Assembly (NCBI GenBank): GCA_945905925.1
Contig: CAMDQN010000020.1
Coordinates: 1-61,882 of the forward strand
DNA length: 61,882 nt
From: Singulisphaera sp. GP187
GTDB lineage: Bacteria > Planctomycetota > Planctomycetia > Gemmatales > Gemmataceae
Reading direction: 5' to 3'
Made by a program: the position numbers and the translations under genes. Under the pieces are notes generated by a model, which saw only the letters and a program-made list of their open reading frames with translations, was not told the DNA's origin and did no database searches. Positions 25,572 to 33,805 of the stretch are shown here, in pieces. Numbering within the stretch: position 1 is the stretch's first letter; each line of letters begins with the position of its first letter.

Positions 25572-26840
25572 TTACACCACGTCCTTCGTGAACGGCTGCG
25601 GTTTCTCCACGATCTGGATCGGCCGGCCGGTCGCGGTCTCGTTCTTCTTCGTGTGGTCGATGCCCATCAGTTCGCACACGGTCGCGAGGAAGTCCTGCAC
25701 CGAGATCTTCTTCTCGGGGCTGGCACCTTCCTTGTCGGTCTTGCCGAACACCTGACCGCCCTTCAACCCACCACCGAACATCGCGAGGCTCCATGCCCGC
25801 GGGTAGTGGTCGCGGCCAGGGTTTGCACCACGGTTGTTGATGTTCGGCGTGCGCCCGAATTCGCCCATCCACACGATCAGCGTGCTGTCGAGCAACCCCT
25901 TGTCCTTCAGATCGCTGACCAGCGCGGAGATCGCGGAATCCACCTGCCCGGAGAGGGCCTTGACGCGGGTGAAGTTATCCTGGTGCGTGTCCCAGCCACC
26001 CAGCGAGACCTCGACGAACGGCACGCCGACCTCGACCAACCGGCGGGCCATGCACACGCCCTCCGCGAACCGACCGCTACCGTATTTCGCCTTGGTCTCG
26101 TCGCCTGTGAGATCGAACGCCTTCGCTTCCTTCGACTGCATCAGTTTGACGGCGCGCTCGTAAGTCGTCTTGTGGTCGGTGATGCTATCGGCGCCGTACT
26201 CGCGGTGGAACGCCTTGTCCATCTGTTCGAGCAAGCCAACGCGATTACCGAGTTGCGCGGCGGTGACGGACGACTTCAGGTCTTCGAGACCGCGGTTCGG
26301 GTCGGTGATGAGCAGTGGCTGGTGCTTCGGCCCGAGGAACCCGGAGCCGTAACTGCGCCCGCCGATGGCGACGAAGTTCGGCATGGTGCTATCGGACTTG
26401 CCCGCTTCCTGCGAGACGATCGAGCCAAGCGACGGGTAAACGATCCCGCCCTGCCCTTCGCGGAACCCGGTGTGCAGGTAATACTTCGCGCGGGGGTGCG
26501 CGCCTTCGGGCGACGACATGCCGCGAACCACGAGGCCGTGGTTCATGACCTGTGCGACCTTCGGCAGGTGCTCGCTGATCTCGACACCGCTCGCGGCGGT
26601 TTTGATGGGTTTGAACTCGCCGGCGCCTTTGCTCTCGGGCTTCAAGTCCCAGGTGTCTTTGTGGCTCGGGCCGCCGTCCATCCACAACAGGATGCACGAC
26701 TTGGCCTTCCCCTTTCCGCCGGCGGGCGCGGCCTTTGCGAGCCGCGGGAACCAGCCCGACAGCGCTGGGGCGAACACGCCCGCCGCAGTCAACTTCAGCA
26801 TGTCGCGCCGGCTCTTCTCTTGCAACTTGGTCGAGAACAT
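25572..26840 (-). CDS. DUF1501 domain-containing secreted protein
   Basis: This 422-residue protein has a twin-arginine leader (KSRRDMLKLTAAGVFAPALS). It then shows the DUF1501 landmarks CILLWMDGGPSHKDTWDLKP near residue 50 and WMGEFGRTPNINNRGANPGR near residue 335. The closing GIDHTKKNETATGRP is shared in form with the copy at 1410-2699 (GIDHTKEYRTATGRP). It is exported folded by Tat and is the second gene of a two-gene operon with the upstream DUF1549/DUF1553 gene. The 108-base spacer between the two contains a family A hairpin, as in the first operon. Confidence 0.9.
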   Translation of the reverse strand: MFSTKLQEKSRRDMLKLTAAGVFAPALSGWFPRLAKAAPAGGKGKAKSCILLWMDGGPSHKDTWDLKPESKGAGEFKPIKTAASGVEISEHLPKVAQVMNHGLVVRGMSSPEGAHPRAKYYLHTGFREGQGGIVYPSLGSIVSQEAGKSDSTMPNFVAIGGRSYGSGFLGPKHQPLLITDPNRGLEDLKSSVTAAQLGNRVGLLEQMDKAFHREYGADSITDHKTTYERAVKLMQSKEAKAFDLTGDETKAKYGSGRFAEGVCMARRLVEVGVPFVEVSLGGWDTHQDNFTRVKALSGQVDSAISALVSDLKDKGLLDSTLIVWMGEFGRTPNINNRGANPGRDHYPRAWSLAMFGGGLKGGQVFGKTDKEGASPEKKISVQDFLATVCELMGIDHTKKNETATGRPIQIVEKPQPFTKDVV

Positions 26841-26884
26841 GGTTTTGGGTTCCTGTGGTTGGGTGTGTTTGGTGTTGTGTTCTG

Positions 26885-26937
26885 GTTAGCCGCAAGCCGA
26901 AGGCGAGCGTGGCGGACGCGCTCGGCTTGCGGCTAAC
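26885..26937. repeat. Family A inverted repeat in the second DUF1549-DUF1501 spacer
   Basis: The left arm 26885-26909 (GTTAGCCGCAAGCCGAAGGC and following) pairs with 26917-26937. The sequence just before it on the plus strand (GTGTTCTGGTTAGC) is nearly the same as at 2716-2730 (GTGTCTGGTTAGC), so the likeness to the first operon extends slightly beyond the palindrome. Confidence 0.85.
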
Positions 26938-26948
26938 GGCTAACTCGT

Positions 26949-28655
26949 TTACCTGACCAGGGTGAACTCACTGCTATTCAGCACGGCCCAGAGGATGTCG
27001 CCGTAGGCGGTTTGGGCGCCGGTCTTGGTCGCGTAGGCGGTCAGGCTCTTCAGTTCATCGGCAGTCGGCCGGCGAGAGAGGGCCGCGAGGTAGATGCGCT
27101 CGATGACATCTTCGGGTTTGCTGGTGTTCCCGGTGACGGCGCGAACCGCCGCCGGGTTGTTGGCGATCGGCGAGTTCATCAGTTTGAGCGCTTGCGGGAT
27201 GCCGGCTTCGTAGTCGAGGGCACTGGTGGAATCGGCGCCCGCGAGGAAGAAGTTCACGAACTGGTCGCGCCCGCCGATGCGCCCACCCTTCGGATTTGCG
27301 GCGCCCTTCGCCCCCTTCGCGTCCATCACGCGAGAGTTCCCGGTCACCTGCGCGAGCGAGTCGTACAGTTGCTCCGGTGAGAGTACCTTCACCGCGACGT
27401 GGCTGTACAGCGCCTTGTCGTTCTTGTTGTCCGCGGTCGGCTTGCTGGTCCGCTGGTAGGTGTCGCTGAGGCAGATCGCTTTCATCAAGTACTTCAGGTC
27501 GAACTCACCCGTTGTGGAAACGTGGTGTGCGAGCGCGGCCAGTAGGTCCGGGTGGGTCGGGCTGTTCTCCGGGAGCATGTCGTCAACCGGGTTCACGAAC
27601 CCGCGACCGAACAAGTGCGCCCAGGTGCGGTTGACCAGCGCCTTCGCGAAGAACGGGTTCTGCGGCGAGGTCATCCACTTCGCGAGCGCCGGCCGGTACG
27701 GTTCGGCGGCGCCCAGCGAAGGCGACTCGCCGCCCAGGAACTTGACCGGTACGGTCTTCGCGGACTCCGGGAAGAAGTCCTTCTGCTTGGTCTGGCGCGG
27801 CCCTTCGGTCACACCGATCGTCGTGTTGTCGCCGCCCTTGTTCGCGTTCTTCGGGTTGTCGGCTTTCACCTTGCCGTAGAACGCGGCCATGCCCCAGTAT
27901 TCCGTTTGCTTCCAACTCGTGAACGGGTGGTTGTGGCACTGCGCACATTGCAACTGAATGCCGAGGAAGTGCTGCGCGGTGGTGTCGGTGAGTTTGTCCA
28001 CCGAGCGGTTCGCGATGAAGTAGGTCACCGCGCCGTTCTCCGCGACGGTGCCGGTCGCGCTCACCATGCTCGTGGTGAACTTGTCCCAGCCGGGATTCTT
28101 GTTGAACTCTTCTTCGAGCCACTTGTAGAGCGGGTCTTTGAGTACGAAGCGGTTGCCAGAGTCCTTCGGGAACAGTTTCGCGGTCCAGATGTCGGCCATG
28201 CGGCGGCCGAAACGCGGGTCGGCGAGAAGTTCGTCGATGAGCTTGGCGCGCTTGTCGGGGCTTTTGTCGTCGATGAAGGCTTTGGCCTTCTCCGCGGACG
28301 GGATGACGCCGGTGATGTCGAGCGACACGCGGCGGAGGAACTCTTCGTCGGAGGAGAGCGCCGACGCGGTGAGTTTGGCGGTCGCGAGCTTCTTCGTGAT
28401 TTCAGCGTCGATGACCTTCGCGAGCGCCGCAGCGTCCTTGGCCTTCGGGGTCGCGACGTTGATGACCGGCGGTGCGACCGGTTTCACGACTTCAGGCTTG
28501 GCGACAGGGGCGGCCGGTGTTGGAGTCTCCGGCGCCTCGATCTTCTTCTTGCTCTTCTTGATTGCCTTTTCTTGTGCGTCAATCGAGGTGAAGTCGCCGA
28601 CCAGCACAGCGAGGCCGGCGGTCAGTGCGAAAAGTGCCAGGGGGCGGAACTTCAT
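26949..28655 (-). CDS. DUF1549/DUF1553 domain-containing secreted protein
   Basis: This is a 568-residue, shorter version of the protein at 2789-5245. A signal sequence (LALFALTAGLAVLVGDF) is followed by a Lys/Pro-rich linker (KKSKKKIEAPETPTPAAPVA). DUF1549 (EEFLRRVSLDITGVIPSAEK to LQCAQCHNHPFTSWKQTEYW, containing C-x-x-C-H) comes next, then DUF1553 (NRTWAHLFGRGFVNPVDDM and YLAALSRRPTADEL). The N-terminal cytochrome-like and Ig-like modules of the other copy are absent. It probably binds one c-type haem outside the cytoplasm; the reaction is unknown. It leads the operon with the DUF1501 gene. Confidence 0.9.
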   Translation of the reverse strand: MKFRPLALFALTAGLAVLVGDFTSIDAQEKAIKKSKKKIEAPETPTPAAPVAKPEVVKPVAPPVINVATPKAKDAAALAKVIDAEITKKLATAKLTASALSSDEEFLRRVSLDITGVIPSAEKAKAFIDDKSPDKRAKLIDELLADPRFGRRMADIWTAKLFPKDSGNRFVLKDPLYKWLEEEFNKNPGWDKFTTSMVSATGTVAENGAVTYFIANRSVDKLTDTTAQHFLGIQLQCAQCHNHPFTSWKQTEYWGMAAFYGKVKADNPKNANKGGDNTTIGVTEGPRQTKQKDFFPESAKTVPVKFLGGESPSLGAAEPYRPALAKWMTSPQNPFFAKALVNRTWAHLFGRGFVNPVDDMLPENSPTHPDLLAALAHHVSTTGEFDLKYLMKAICLSDTYQRTSKPTADNKNDKALYSHVAVKVLSPEQLYDSLAQVTGNSRVMDAKGAKGAANPKGGRIGGRDQFVNFFLAGADSTSALDYEAGIPQALKLMNSPIANNPAAVRAVTGNTSKPEDVIERIYLAALSRRPTADELKSLTAYATKTGAQTAYGDILWAVLNSSEFTLVR

Positions 28656-28790
28656 CGGTGGTAACCCTCGGTTTGGTTGCGCGCGACCAGTACCGAATCC
28701 AACCCCCGCGACGTGGCGGAGGTTCCGTTCGATGGCTGATCTTAGAATATCACGGATTCACCGAACAGACATGAGAACGAAGTTAATGTG

Positions 28791-29561
28791 CTACAGCCGG
28801 AACAGGGTCCGGGCATTCCGCGTGGTGTGTTCTTCGAGTTCCGCGACGCTGATGCCTTTCACCTGTGCGAGCAGTGCGACGGTGTGCGCGACGTAAGCCG
28901 GTTCGTTGCGCTTGCCGCGAACCGGTTGCGGTGCGAGATAGGGGCAATCAGTCTCCACGAGCAAGCGGTCGAGCGGCACTTCTTTCGCCACATCCCGCAG
29001 ATTTTGTGCAGTCGGGTAGGTCACCATCCCCGCGAACGACATGTACAAACCCATTTCCAGGCACTCTCGCGCGGTGGCGAGGTCGCCACTGAACGAGTGC
29101 ATCACCGCGGAGAGCGGGCCGTTCGCTTCCTGGCCGCGGAGCGTCTTCACGACATCGGCTTCGGCGTCGCGGCAGTGGATGACGAACGGCTTGCGCAGCG
29201 CGCGAGCGAGTTGGATGTGACGCTTGAAGTAGTCCTCTTGCGCCGGGAACGGGGCGCGATCCCAGTAGCGATCTAAGCCCGTCTCGCCGATCGCGACAAC
29301 TCGCGGTTCGCTCTCCGCGAGTTTCACGACGGCGTCCCAGTCGCCGGCTTTGGCTTCGGCCGCGTGGTTCGGCTGAATGCCGACGGCCGCGACCACGAGC
29401 GGGTACGTGTTCGCGATCTCGACTGCCCCGCGCGACGTGTCCAGATCGATGCCGAGGCAGATCACGCGATCGACACCGGCCGCGGCGGCGCGTTCGAGTA
29501 CCGCGGGCAAGTCCTTGTGGAACCGGTCGTCGAACAGGTGTGTGTGGGTGTCGATTAGCAT
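28791..29561 (-). CDS. tatD: TatD family metal-dependent hydrolase (DNase)
   Basis: This 256-residue protein matches TatD in length and motifs: metal site MLIDTHTHLFDD (H-x-H), GIQPNHAAE, GETGLDRYWDRAPFPAQ (E), FVIHCRDAE (H), VMHSFSGD (H) and LLVETDCPYLAPQP (D). TatD enzymes are Mg-dependent 3'-5' exonucleases or D-aminoacyl-tRNA-related hydrolases of the cytoplasm. The gene is on the minus strand, 58 bases after the nuoN stop, with an inverted repeat in the spacer. Confidence 0.93.
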   Translation of the reverse strand: MLIDTHTHLFDDRFHKDLPAVLERAAAAGVDRVICLGIDLDTSRGAVEIANTYPLVVAAVGIQPNHAAEAKAGDWDAVVKLAESEPRVVAIGETGLDRYWDRAPFPAQEDYFKRHIQLARALRKPFVIHCRDAEADVVKTLRGQEANGPLSAVMHSFSGDLATARECLEMGLYMSFAGMVTYPTAQNLRDVAKEVPLDRLLVETDCPYLAPQPVRGKRNEPAYVAHTVALLAQVKGISVAELEEHTTRNARTLFRL

Positions 29562-29570
29562 TGGGGTGTT

Positions 29571-29623
29571 GTAGGACAGGCTTCCAGCCTGTCTCAGCGG
29601 GACAAGTTGGAAGCCTGTCCTAC
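29571..29623. repeat. Inverted repeat overlapping the nuoN stop codon (family G)
   Basis: GTAGGACAGGCTTCCA (29571-29586) and TGGAAGCCTGTCCTAC (29608-29623) form a perfect 16-bp stem. The nuoN stop codon (29620-29622) lies within the right arm, so this arm forms the 3' end of the gene. Confidence 0.85.
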
Positions 29624-31179
29624 ATCGAGCGGAACGCGCTCGCGGCCTTCGCGGTTTCGCTCACCAGCGGATCCCACACCACGCCCGCGGCAAACAAGAA
29701 CGCGCAGAGAGCCACGAGGAACAGTGCCGCACCTGCGCTCGCCTTCGGCTCGCGGCTAACAGGCTCGACAGCGTCATCCAAAAGCATCGCGCGGGCGATC
29801 TTCAGGTAGTAGTAGGCGCTCACCGCGGTGTTCACGGCACCCACCGCGAGCAGCACGAAGAACACCGTGCCCAAGCCCGGCGGGCCGGACGCGGTCGCGG
29901 TCTTCGCGGCTTCGTACACCGCCGAAAACACCTGAAACTTCCCCGCGAACCCGGCCAGCGGCGGCAAGCCCAACAAGCTCGCCATGAACACTAACATCGT
30001 GATCGCGAGCAGCGGGTTCCGACGCACCAAGCCGCGAACCGCGCTGATGTCTTCGCTGCCGGTCGCGTTCCGTATCAGAGCGACAACGCCGAACGCGCCG
30101 AGGTTCATCGCGACATACGCTGACAGGTAGTACAGCACGGATGCCGCGCCTGCTTCGGTCACGACCGCGAGCGCCATCAGCATGTAGCCCGCGTGCGCGA
30201 TGGTCGAATACGCGAGCAGGCGCTTCAGGTTGGTTTGTGCGAATGCCGCGAGGTTCCCGAACGTGACCGTGATCATCGCGACCACCGCGACGCCGACACC
30301 GAGGCTCGCGGGGATTCCCCACCCACCTTGCTGCGAAGTGTTCAGCGTGAGCAACAACCGGCCCGTTAGCCCGATCGCACCGGCCTTCGACGCGACCGAC
30401 AGGAACCCCGCGACTTCGGCTGCCGCGCCTTCAAATACGTCCGGGCACCAGAACTGGAAGGGCACCGCCGCGAGCTTGAAGCCCAGCCCCACGAACGTCA
30501 GCACCAGACCCGCGAGTACGGGTAAGTCGAGACCGCGAGCAGCGATGCCCGCGGACACATCGCGAAGCGTGCCGGTGCCGAACGTGCCGGTCAGCAGCGT
30601 CATCCCGTAGAGCATCACGCCGCTCGCGGCGGCCCCATACACGACGTACTTCAGCGACGCTTCGCTGCCGTTCTTCTTCCCCTTAAGGAACCCGGCCATA
30701 GCGTACCCGGGCAGACTCGCCATCTCCACCGCGATGAAGATCATTAGCAGGTGCGACGCGGAGGTCATGAGCGTCATGCCGAGCGTGCCGCCGAGAAGCA
30801 GCACATAGAAGTCCGCGGAGTCGTTTTTGTCCGGGATGCCGGTGAGCTGTGTGAGAACCACCGTGACGAGCGCCGCCGCGAGCACGATCAGGCGCACGAA
30901 CCCGCCCCACGCATCAGACGTAAGCATCCCCGCGAAGTACAGCCCGGGCCAATCATCTGGCTTGCGAAACTGGTAAACCTGAAACCCACCCGCGAACAGC
31001 GCGATCACGAGCGCGACGACTGCCACGCCGCCGAGGTGAACGCGATCCAGAACGGGAAGCAATCGCGCCAGCAGTAGCGCGACGATCCCGATGCAAAGCG
31101 CGAGTTCAGGGAGGAAAACGAGAAGATCGTTCTCCAGCGTGTTCTGGAGTTTCGCAACGTTGTCGGGCGTGGGGAACAT
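29620..31179 (-). CDS. nuoN: NADH-quinone oxidoreductase subunit N
   Basis: This 519-residue proton-pumping antiporter-like subunit of respiratory complex I has about 14 membrane helices. Conserved parts are seen, such as SLPGYAMAGFLKGKKNGSEA, SLKYVVYGAAASGVMLYGM, FKLAAVPFQFWCPDVFEGA, AYSTIAHAGYMLMALAVV and SLLGLPPLAGFAGKFQVF, including the lysines and the glutamate of the helix-5/7/8 channel. No other nuo genes are in the window, so this copy is separate from its complex. A short stretch near the C-terminus (EPVSREPKASAG) is encoded by a family A repeat. Confidence 0.93.
   Translation of the reverse strand: MFPTPDNVAKLQNTLENDLLVFLPELALCIGIVALLLARLLPVLDRVHLGGVAVVALVIALFAGGFQVYQFRKPDDWPGLYFAGMLTSDAWGGFVRLIVLAAALVTVVLTQLTGIPDKNDSADFYVLLLGGTLGMTLMTSASHLLMIFIAVEMASLPGYAMAGFLKGKKNGSEASLKYVVYGAAASGVMLYGMTLLTGTFGTGTLRDVSAGIAARGLDLPVLAGLVLTFVGLGFKLAAVPFQFWCPDVFEGAAAEVAGFLSVASKAGAIGLTGRLLLTLNTSQQGGWGIPASLGVGVAVVAMITVTFGNLAAFAQTNLKRLLAYSTIAHAGYMLMALAVVTEAGAASVLYYLSAYVAMNLGAFGVVALIRNATGSEDISAVRGLVRRNPLLAITMLVFMASLLGLPPLAGFAGKFQVFSAVYEAAKTATASGPPGLGTVFFVLLAVGAVNTAVSAYYYLKIARAMLLDDAVEPVSREPKASAGAALFLVALCAFLFAAGVVWDPLVSETAKAASAFRSM
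29736..29760. repeat. Family A repeat arm inside nuoN
   Basis: Read on the coding (minus) strand this is GTTAGCCGCGAGCCGAAGGC plus five bases. It differs at one position from 26885-26909 and at two from 2725-2749. It is translated in frame as VSREPKAS, in the loop before the last membrane helix of NuoN. Only one arm is present. Confidence 0.85.
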
Positions 31180-31334
31180 GCCGCGGGCTTCCGGTGAATG
31201 GAGAAGCGATAGAGTACCCGGCCGCCGGATGAATGGGAAGGCTTGCGGCGCGAAGTGCTAGCCGGTTTCATTGTCGTCATCACGCTCCACGTGATGTCGG
31301 CACTTGAAGCGACGACCGCGTTCCACGCGGTGCC

Positions 31335-31363
31335 GTAGTCATCACGCGGTGCGTGATGACTAC
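31335..31363. terminator. Perfect 13-bp hairpin downstream of the DUF4198 gene
   Basis: GTAGTCATCACGC and GCGTGATGACTAC pair perfectly with a 3-base loop, 7 bases beyond the stop of the minus-strand DUF4198 gene. There is no long T-tract, but position and strength suggest a terminator. Confidence 0.65.
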
Positions 31364-31370
31364 GATGAAA

Positions 31371-32180
31371 TCATCGCGGCAACGCGAACGTCATGCTTGT
31401 CCAGAAGCTCTCCCACTCCGCGACTGGGTTCGGGTTCTTCTCAACCACGCGGCGCATGTGAACCCCGCGCACCACCCACGGGCCGCTCTTCATCAACTTG
31501 AACGCGGCCTTGCCATCCTTGTCGGTCGCCGCATTCACGGTTGTGAGTGTGTCGCCGTCGCGGTGCCACGCGGTCAGTTTCAGACCCGCGAGCGGCTTCT
31601 CCCCGAATAGCACTTTCACCGATAACTCATCGCCGACTTTCAGCGTGGATGGGTTCTTCGCGGGGACGATTTCCAACACCTGACCCAAAGGCTTGGTCGG
31701 CGTGTCATCTGGAGCGCCGCCCGCGTAAACGATGGTCTTCAGACACCGCCGGTAGCGTTCCTTCCCGTCGGCGTCGGTTTCGCCCGCCGCGGCCCGCGCC
31801 TTGATCACCTCATCTAATCCTTCTTCTTTCAAGTACATAGTGAACTTGTCGGCCTTCAGCGTGATGCTCGACCAGTCGCGGTCTACGCGGAAAACGGCGG
31901 TACTCGCGGTCTCCATCTTGAACGCAAACGCGGGCTTCGTGCCGTCCTTCTGGTTCGCGAAGTCGGTGAACGACTTCTTCGCGGTGACGAGTTGCATCGC
32001 GGCCGTTTTCTTCGCGGAGTACGCGACCTCCTGTTCGGACTTGAACGCCTCACCGACGTACATCCGCACCTGCAAGGTCGCGCCTTCCTTTGGCGCGAAG
32101 GTCTCCGGCACGAGCCAGTAATCGTGGGCGAACGCGGGACTCGCGAGGAGGATGAACATGAGGCAAGCGGCCCGTTTCAC
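31371..32180 (-). CDS. DUF4198 domain-containing periplasmic protein
   Basis: This 269-residue protein starts at GTG 32180, giving a normal signal peptide (KRAACLMFILLASPAFA). ATG 32159 would leave no basic N-region. The mature start HDYWLVPETFAPKEGATLQV is typical of DUF4198 (NikM/nickel-uptake-like) proteins, whose N-terminal histidine can bind metal. The C-terminal Ig-like part contains FGEKPLAGLKLTAWHRDGD and ATDKDGKAAFKLMKSGPWVV. A role in metal uptake is possible from family knowledge, but no transporter gene is adjacent. It is a single gene between two intergenic hairpins. Confidence 0.8.
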   Translation of the reverse strand: MKRAACLMFILLASPAFAHDYWLVPETFAPKEGATLQVRMYVGEAFKSEQEVAYSAKKTAAMQLVTAKKSFTDFANQKDGTKPAFAFKMETASTAVFRVDRDWSSITLKADKFTMYLKEEGLDEVIKARAAAGETDADGKERYRRCLKTIVYAGGAPDDTPTKPLGQVLEIVPAKNPSTLKVGDELSVKVLFGEKPLAGLKLTAWHRDGDTLTTVNAATDKDGKAAFKLMKSGPWVVRGVHMRRVVEKNPNPVAEWESFWTSMTFALPR

Positions 32181-32285
32181 GGCGGTTTCTCCGCGGAGTT
32201 GTCGTGGCAGGGGAACCGTCACCACGTTAAGCTATTCGACATGAATCGCGTTTTCGTTGGAGCGCCATTATACCCTCACTCCTGA

Positions 32286-32477
32286 GCCGAGGCCGCGCTT
32301 CAGACCCTCAGCCTTCTCCGCACGGCGGTGACGGACACCGGTTTGGAACACCTTACGGGCCGGACCAAGTTGATCGGCCTGGACCTGCGCGGGACGAAGG
32401 TCACCGCCCCGGTGTGGAGCAATTGTAGAAGGTGCTGCCGAAGTGCGCGATCACCAGCGCCGCGCCGAAGCAGTGAC
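32286..32477 (+). pseudogene. Remnant of a leucine-rich repeat protein, C-terminal end
   Basis: Plus-strand reading gives AEAALQTLSLLRTAVTDTGL then EHLTGRTKLIGLDLRGTKVT. After a one-base loss near 32410 the frame continues as AGVEQL, a TAG where CAG is expected, then KVLPKCAITSAAPKQ and a TGA at 32475-32477. This is the end of an LRR (internalin/ribonuclease-inhibitor-like) protein, as is common in Gemmata, with a frameshift and a nonsense change. There is also a TGA just upstream, so only about 60 codons remain. It lies between the DUF4198 start and the convergent stop of the TIGR02996 gene. Confidence 0.65.
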
Positions 32478-32487
32478 ACGGGCGCAA

Positions 32488-33639
32488 TCATACGCGACCG
32501 AACTCGACCTTGCGTCCAAAGCGATCACTCAGTTTCTTCTCGGACGCACGCGGCACCGCGTCGTACAGCGCGATGAACTTGATCTTCTTGAGGTACGGCG
32601 AGTCGCGCAGTGCCTTCGCGCCAAGCCCGTTGATCCACGTCTTCACGAAGTTGAGTCGCTCCAAGTTCGCGAACACCGGTGAGCGCGCGAGTGCCCTCAC
32701 GCCACGGTCCGTCAGACTCGTGTTGCGGAAGTCGAGTTCGCGCACGCTCGACAGATGAGACGCGTTAGCTAGCGTTTCCACGCCTTCGTCGCCCATCCGG
32801 GTGTTGTCGAAGCTCAGCGTTCGGATCTGTGTGAGGTGCGTCGCGCGAGCGAGGATGCGCCCCGCTTCCGAGGTGATCGCAAAACTGCCGCACACGTTCC
32901 AATCGGTCATCCGCCTTCCGAGCGGCGAGCCCACGAGCATCGCGTAGGTTTCGTCGTTCAGCGAGTCGTTGCCATACAACCCGAGCGCCTTCAGCCGCGA
33001 CAGTCCCGGCGCGTTCGCGAGGGCACGGATGCCTTCTGTGGTGATTCTGTTCTGGATCAGGTTGAGTTCTTCGAGCCGTTCGAGGTGCGGCGACGCAGCC
33101 AGCACCGTGGCGGTGTCGTCGCCGATGTTGCGATTGGGGGTGGAACTTCCCGAGAAGCCGAGCCGCTTCACCGTGCGGAGTGCTGGCTCCGCGACCAGTT
33201 TGCGCACGTCGGCGTTGTTGAACTTCCGCAGCGACATTCCGGTGATCGGGGTGAGCGCCAGCACCGCAGGCGCGCGTTCGCGGAACGCCGCGAGGTTGTC
33301 GAACACTACCCAGTCGCGAAACCCGCGGTCCCAGTCGTCGTATTCGATCTCGCGCGCGTACTTGTCGTTCTCGGTGCCGAGCGCGTCGAACACGGGCGCG
33401 GCCCACGCTGTGCCGTGCTGTTTGTGGAGTCGCTTGGCGGTCGAGAGGAGTCCGCGCCGGCGTGTCCCTTCGCCTGTCTGCGCCGGGCGCGCGAGTTCGA
33501 CCTGCGCACGGATGAATTGCGCACGTGCGACTTGCGATTCGTCGCCGTGCTCCTGAAGGAAGTCGGCGTAGACGAGCCGTGCGGTGTCGTCGTCCGGGTC
33601 CGCGACGATCGCGGCGAGCAGCGCGGCTTCGGTAGACAT
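32488..33639 (-). CDS. TIGR02996 / leucine-rich repeat protein
   Basis: This 383-residue cytoplasmic protein begins with the TIGR02996 (Gemmata repeat-companion) domain: AALLAAIVADPDDDTARLVY, ADFLQEHGDE and AQFIRAQVELAR. The rest consists of LRR-type units (LRTVKRLGFSGS, LERLEELNLIQNRI, LSRLKALGLYGND, IRTLSFDNTRMGDEGVETLA, VRELDFRNTSLTDRGVRALA). The function is unknown; such domains are thought to be protein-binding. Two paralogues lie at 54327-55448 and 55462-56628. The downstream relic at 32286-32477 belongs to a different LRR protein. Confidence 0.85.
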   Translation of the reverse strand: MSTEAALLAAIVADPDDDTARLVYADFLQEHGDESQVARAQFIRAQVELARPAQTGEGTRRRGLLSTAKRLHKQHGTAWAAPVFDALGTENDKYAREIEYDDWDRGFRDWVVFDNLAAFRERAPAVLALTPITGMSLRKFNNADVRKLVAEPALRTVKRLGFSGSSTPNRNIGDDTATVLAASPHLERLEELNLIQNRITTEGIRALANAPGLSRLKALGLYGNDSLNDETYAMLVGSPLGRRMTDWNVCGSFAITSEAGRILARATHLTQIRTLSFDNTRMGDEGVETLANASHLSSVRELDFRNTSLTDRGVRALARSPVFANLERLNFVKTWINGLGAKALRDSPYLKKIKFIALYDAVPRASEKKLSDRFGRKVEFGRV

Positions 33640-33770
33640 TTGAGCGAACTCCAGGGCTACCAGACAAATACGAATCGCCGGCGAGCCCGTTCAGCTTTTC
33701 GCGCGTCACCGCGCGTCCAGAATCACCTTGTTCACGTTCACTTCCTGAACGGATGGTACCACACCCGACA

Positions 33771-33797
33771 CGCCAGGGAACTCGCTGCTCCCTGGCG
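33771..33797. terminator. 9-bp hairpin beyond the minus-strand sugar isomerase gene
   Basis: CGCCAGGGA and TCCCTGGCG pair perfectly with a 9-base loop, 8 bases beyond the stop of the isomerase gene at 33806. It may terminate that transcript. Confidence 0.55.
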
Positions 33798-33805
33798 CGA
33801 CCGGG

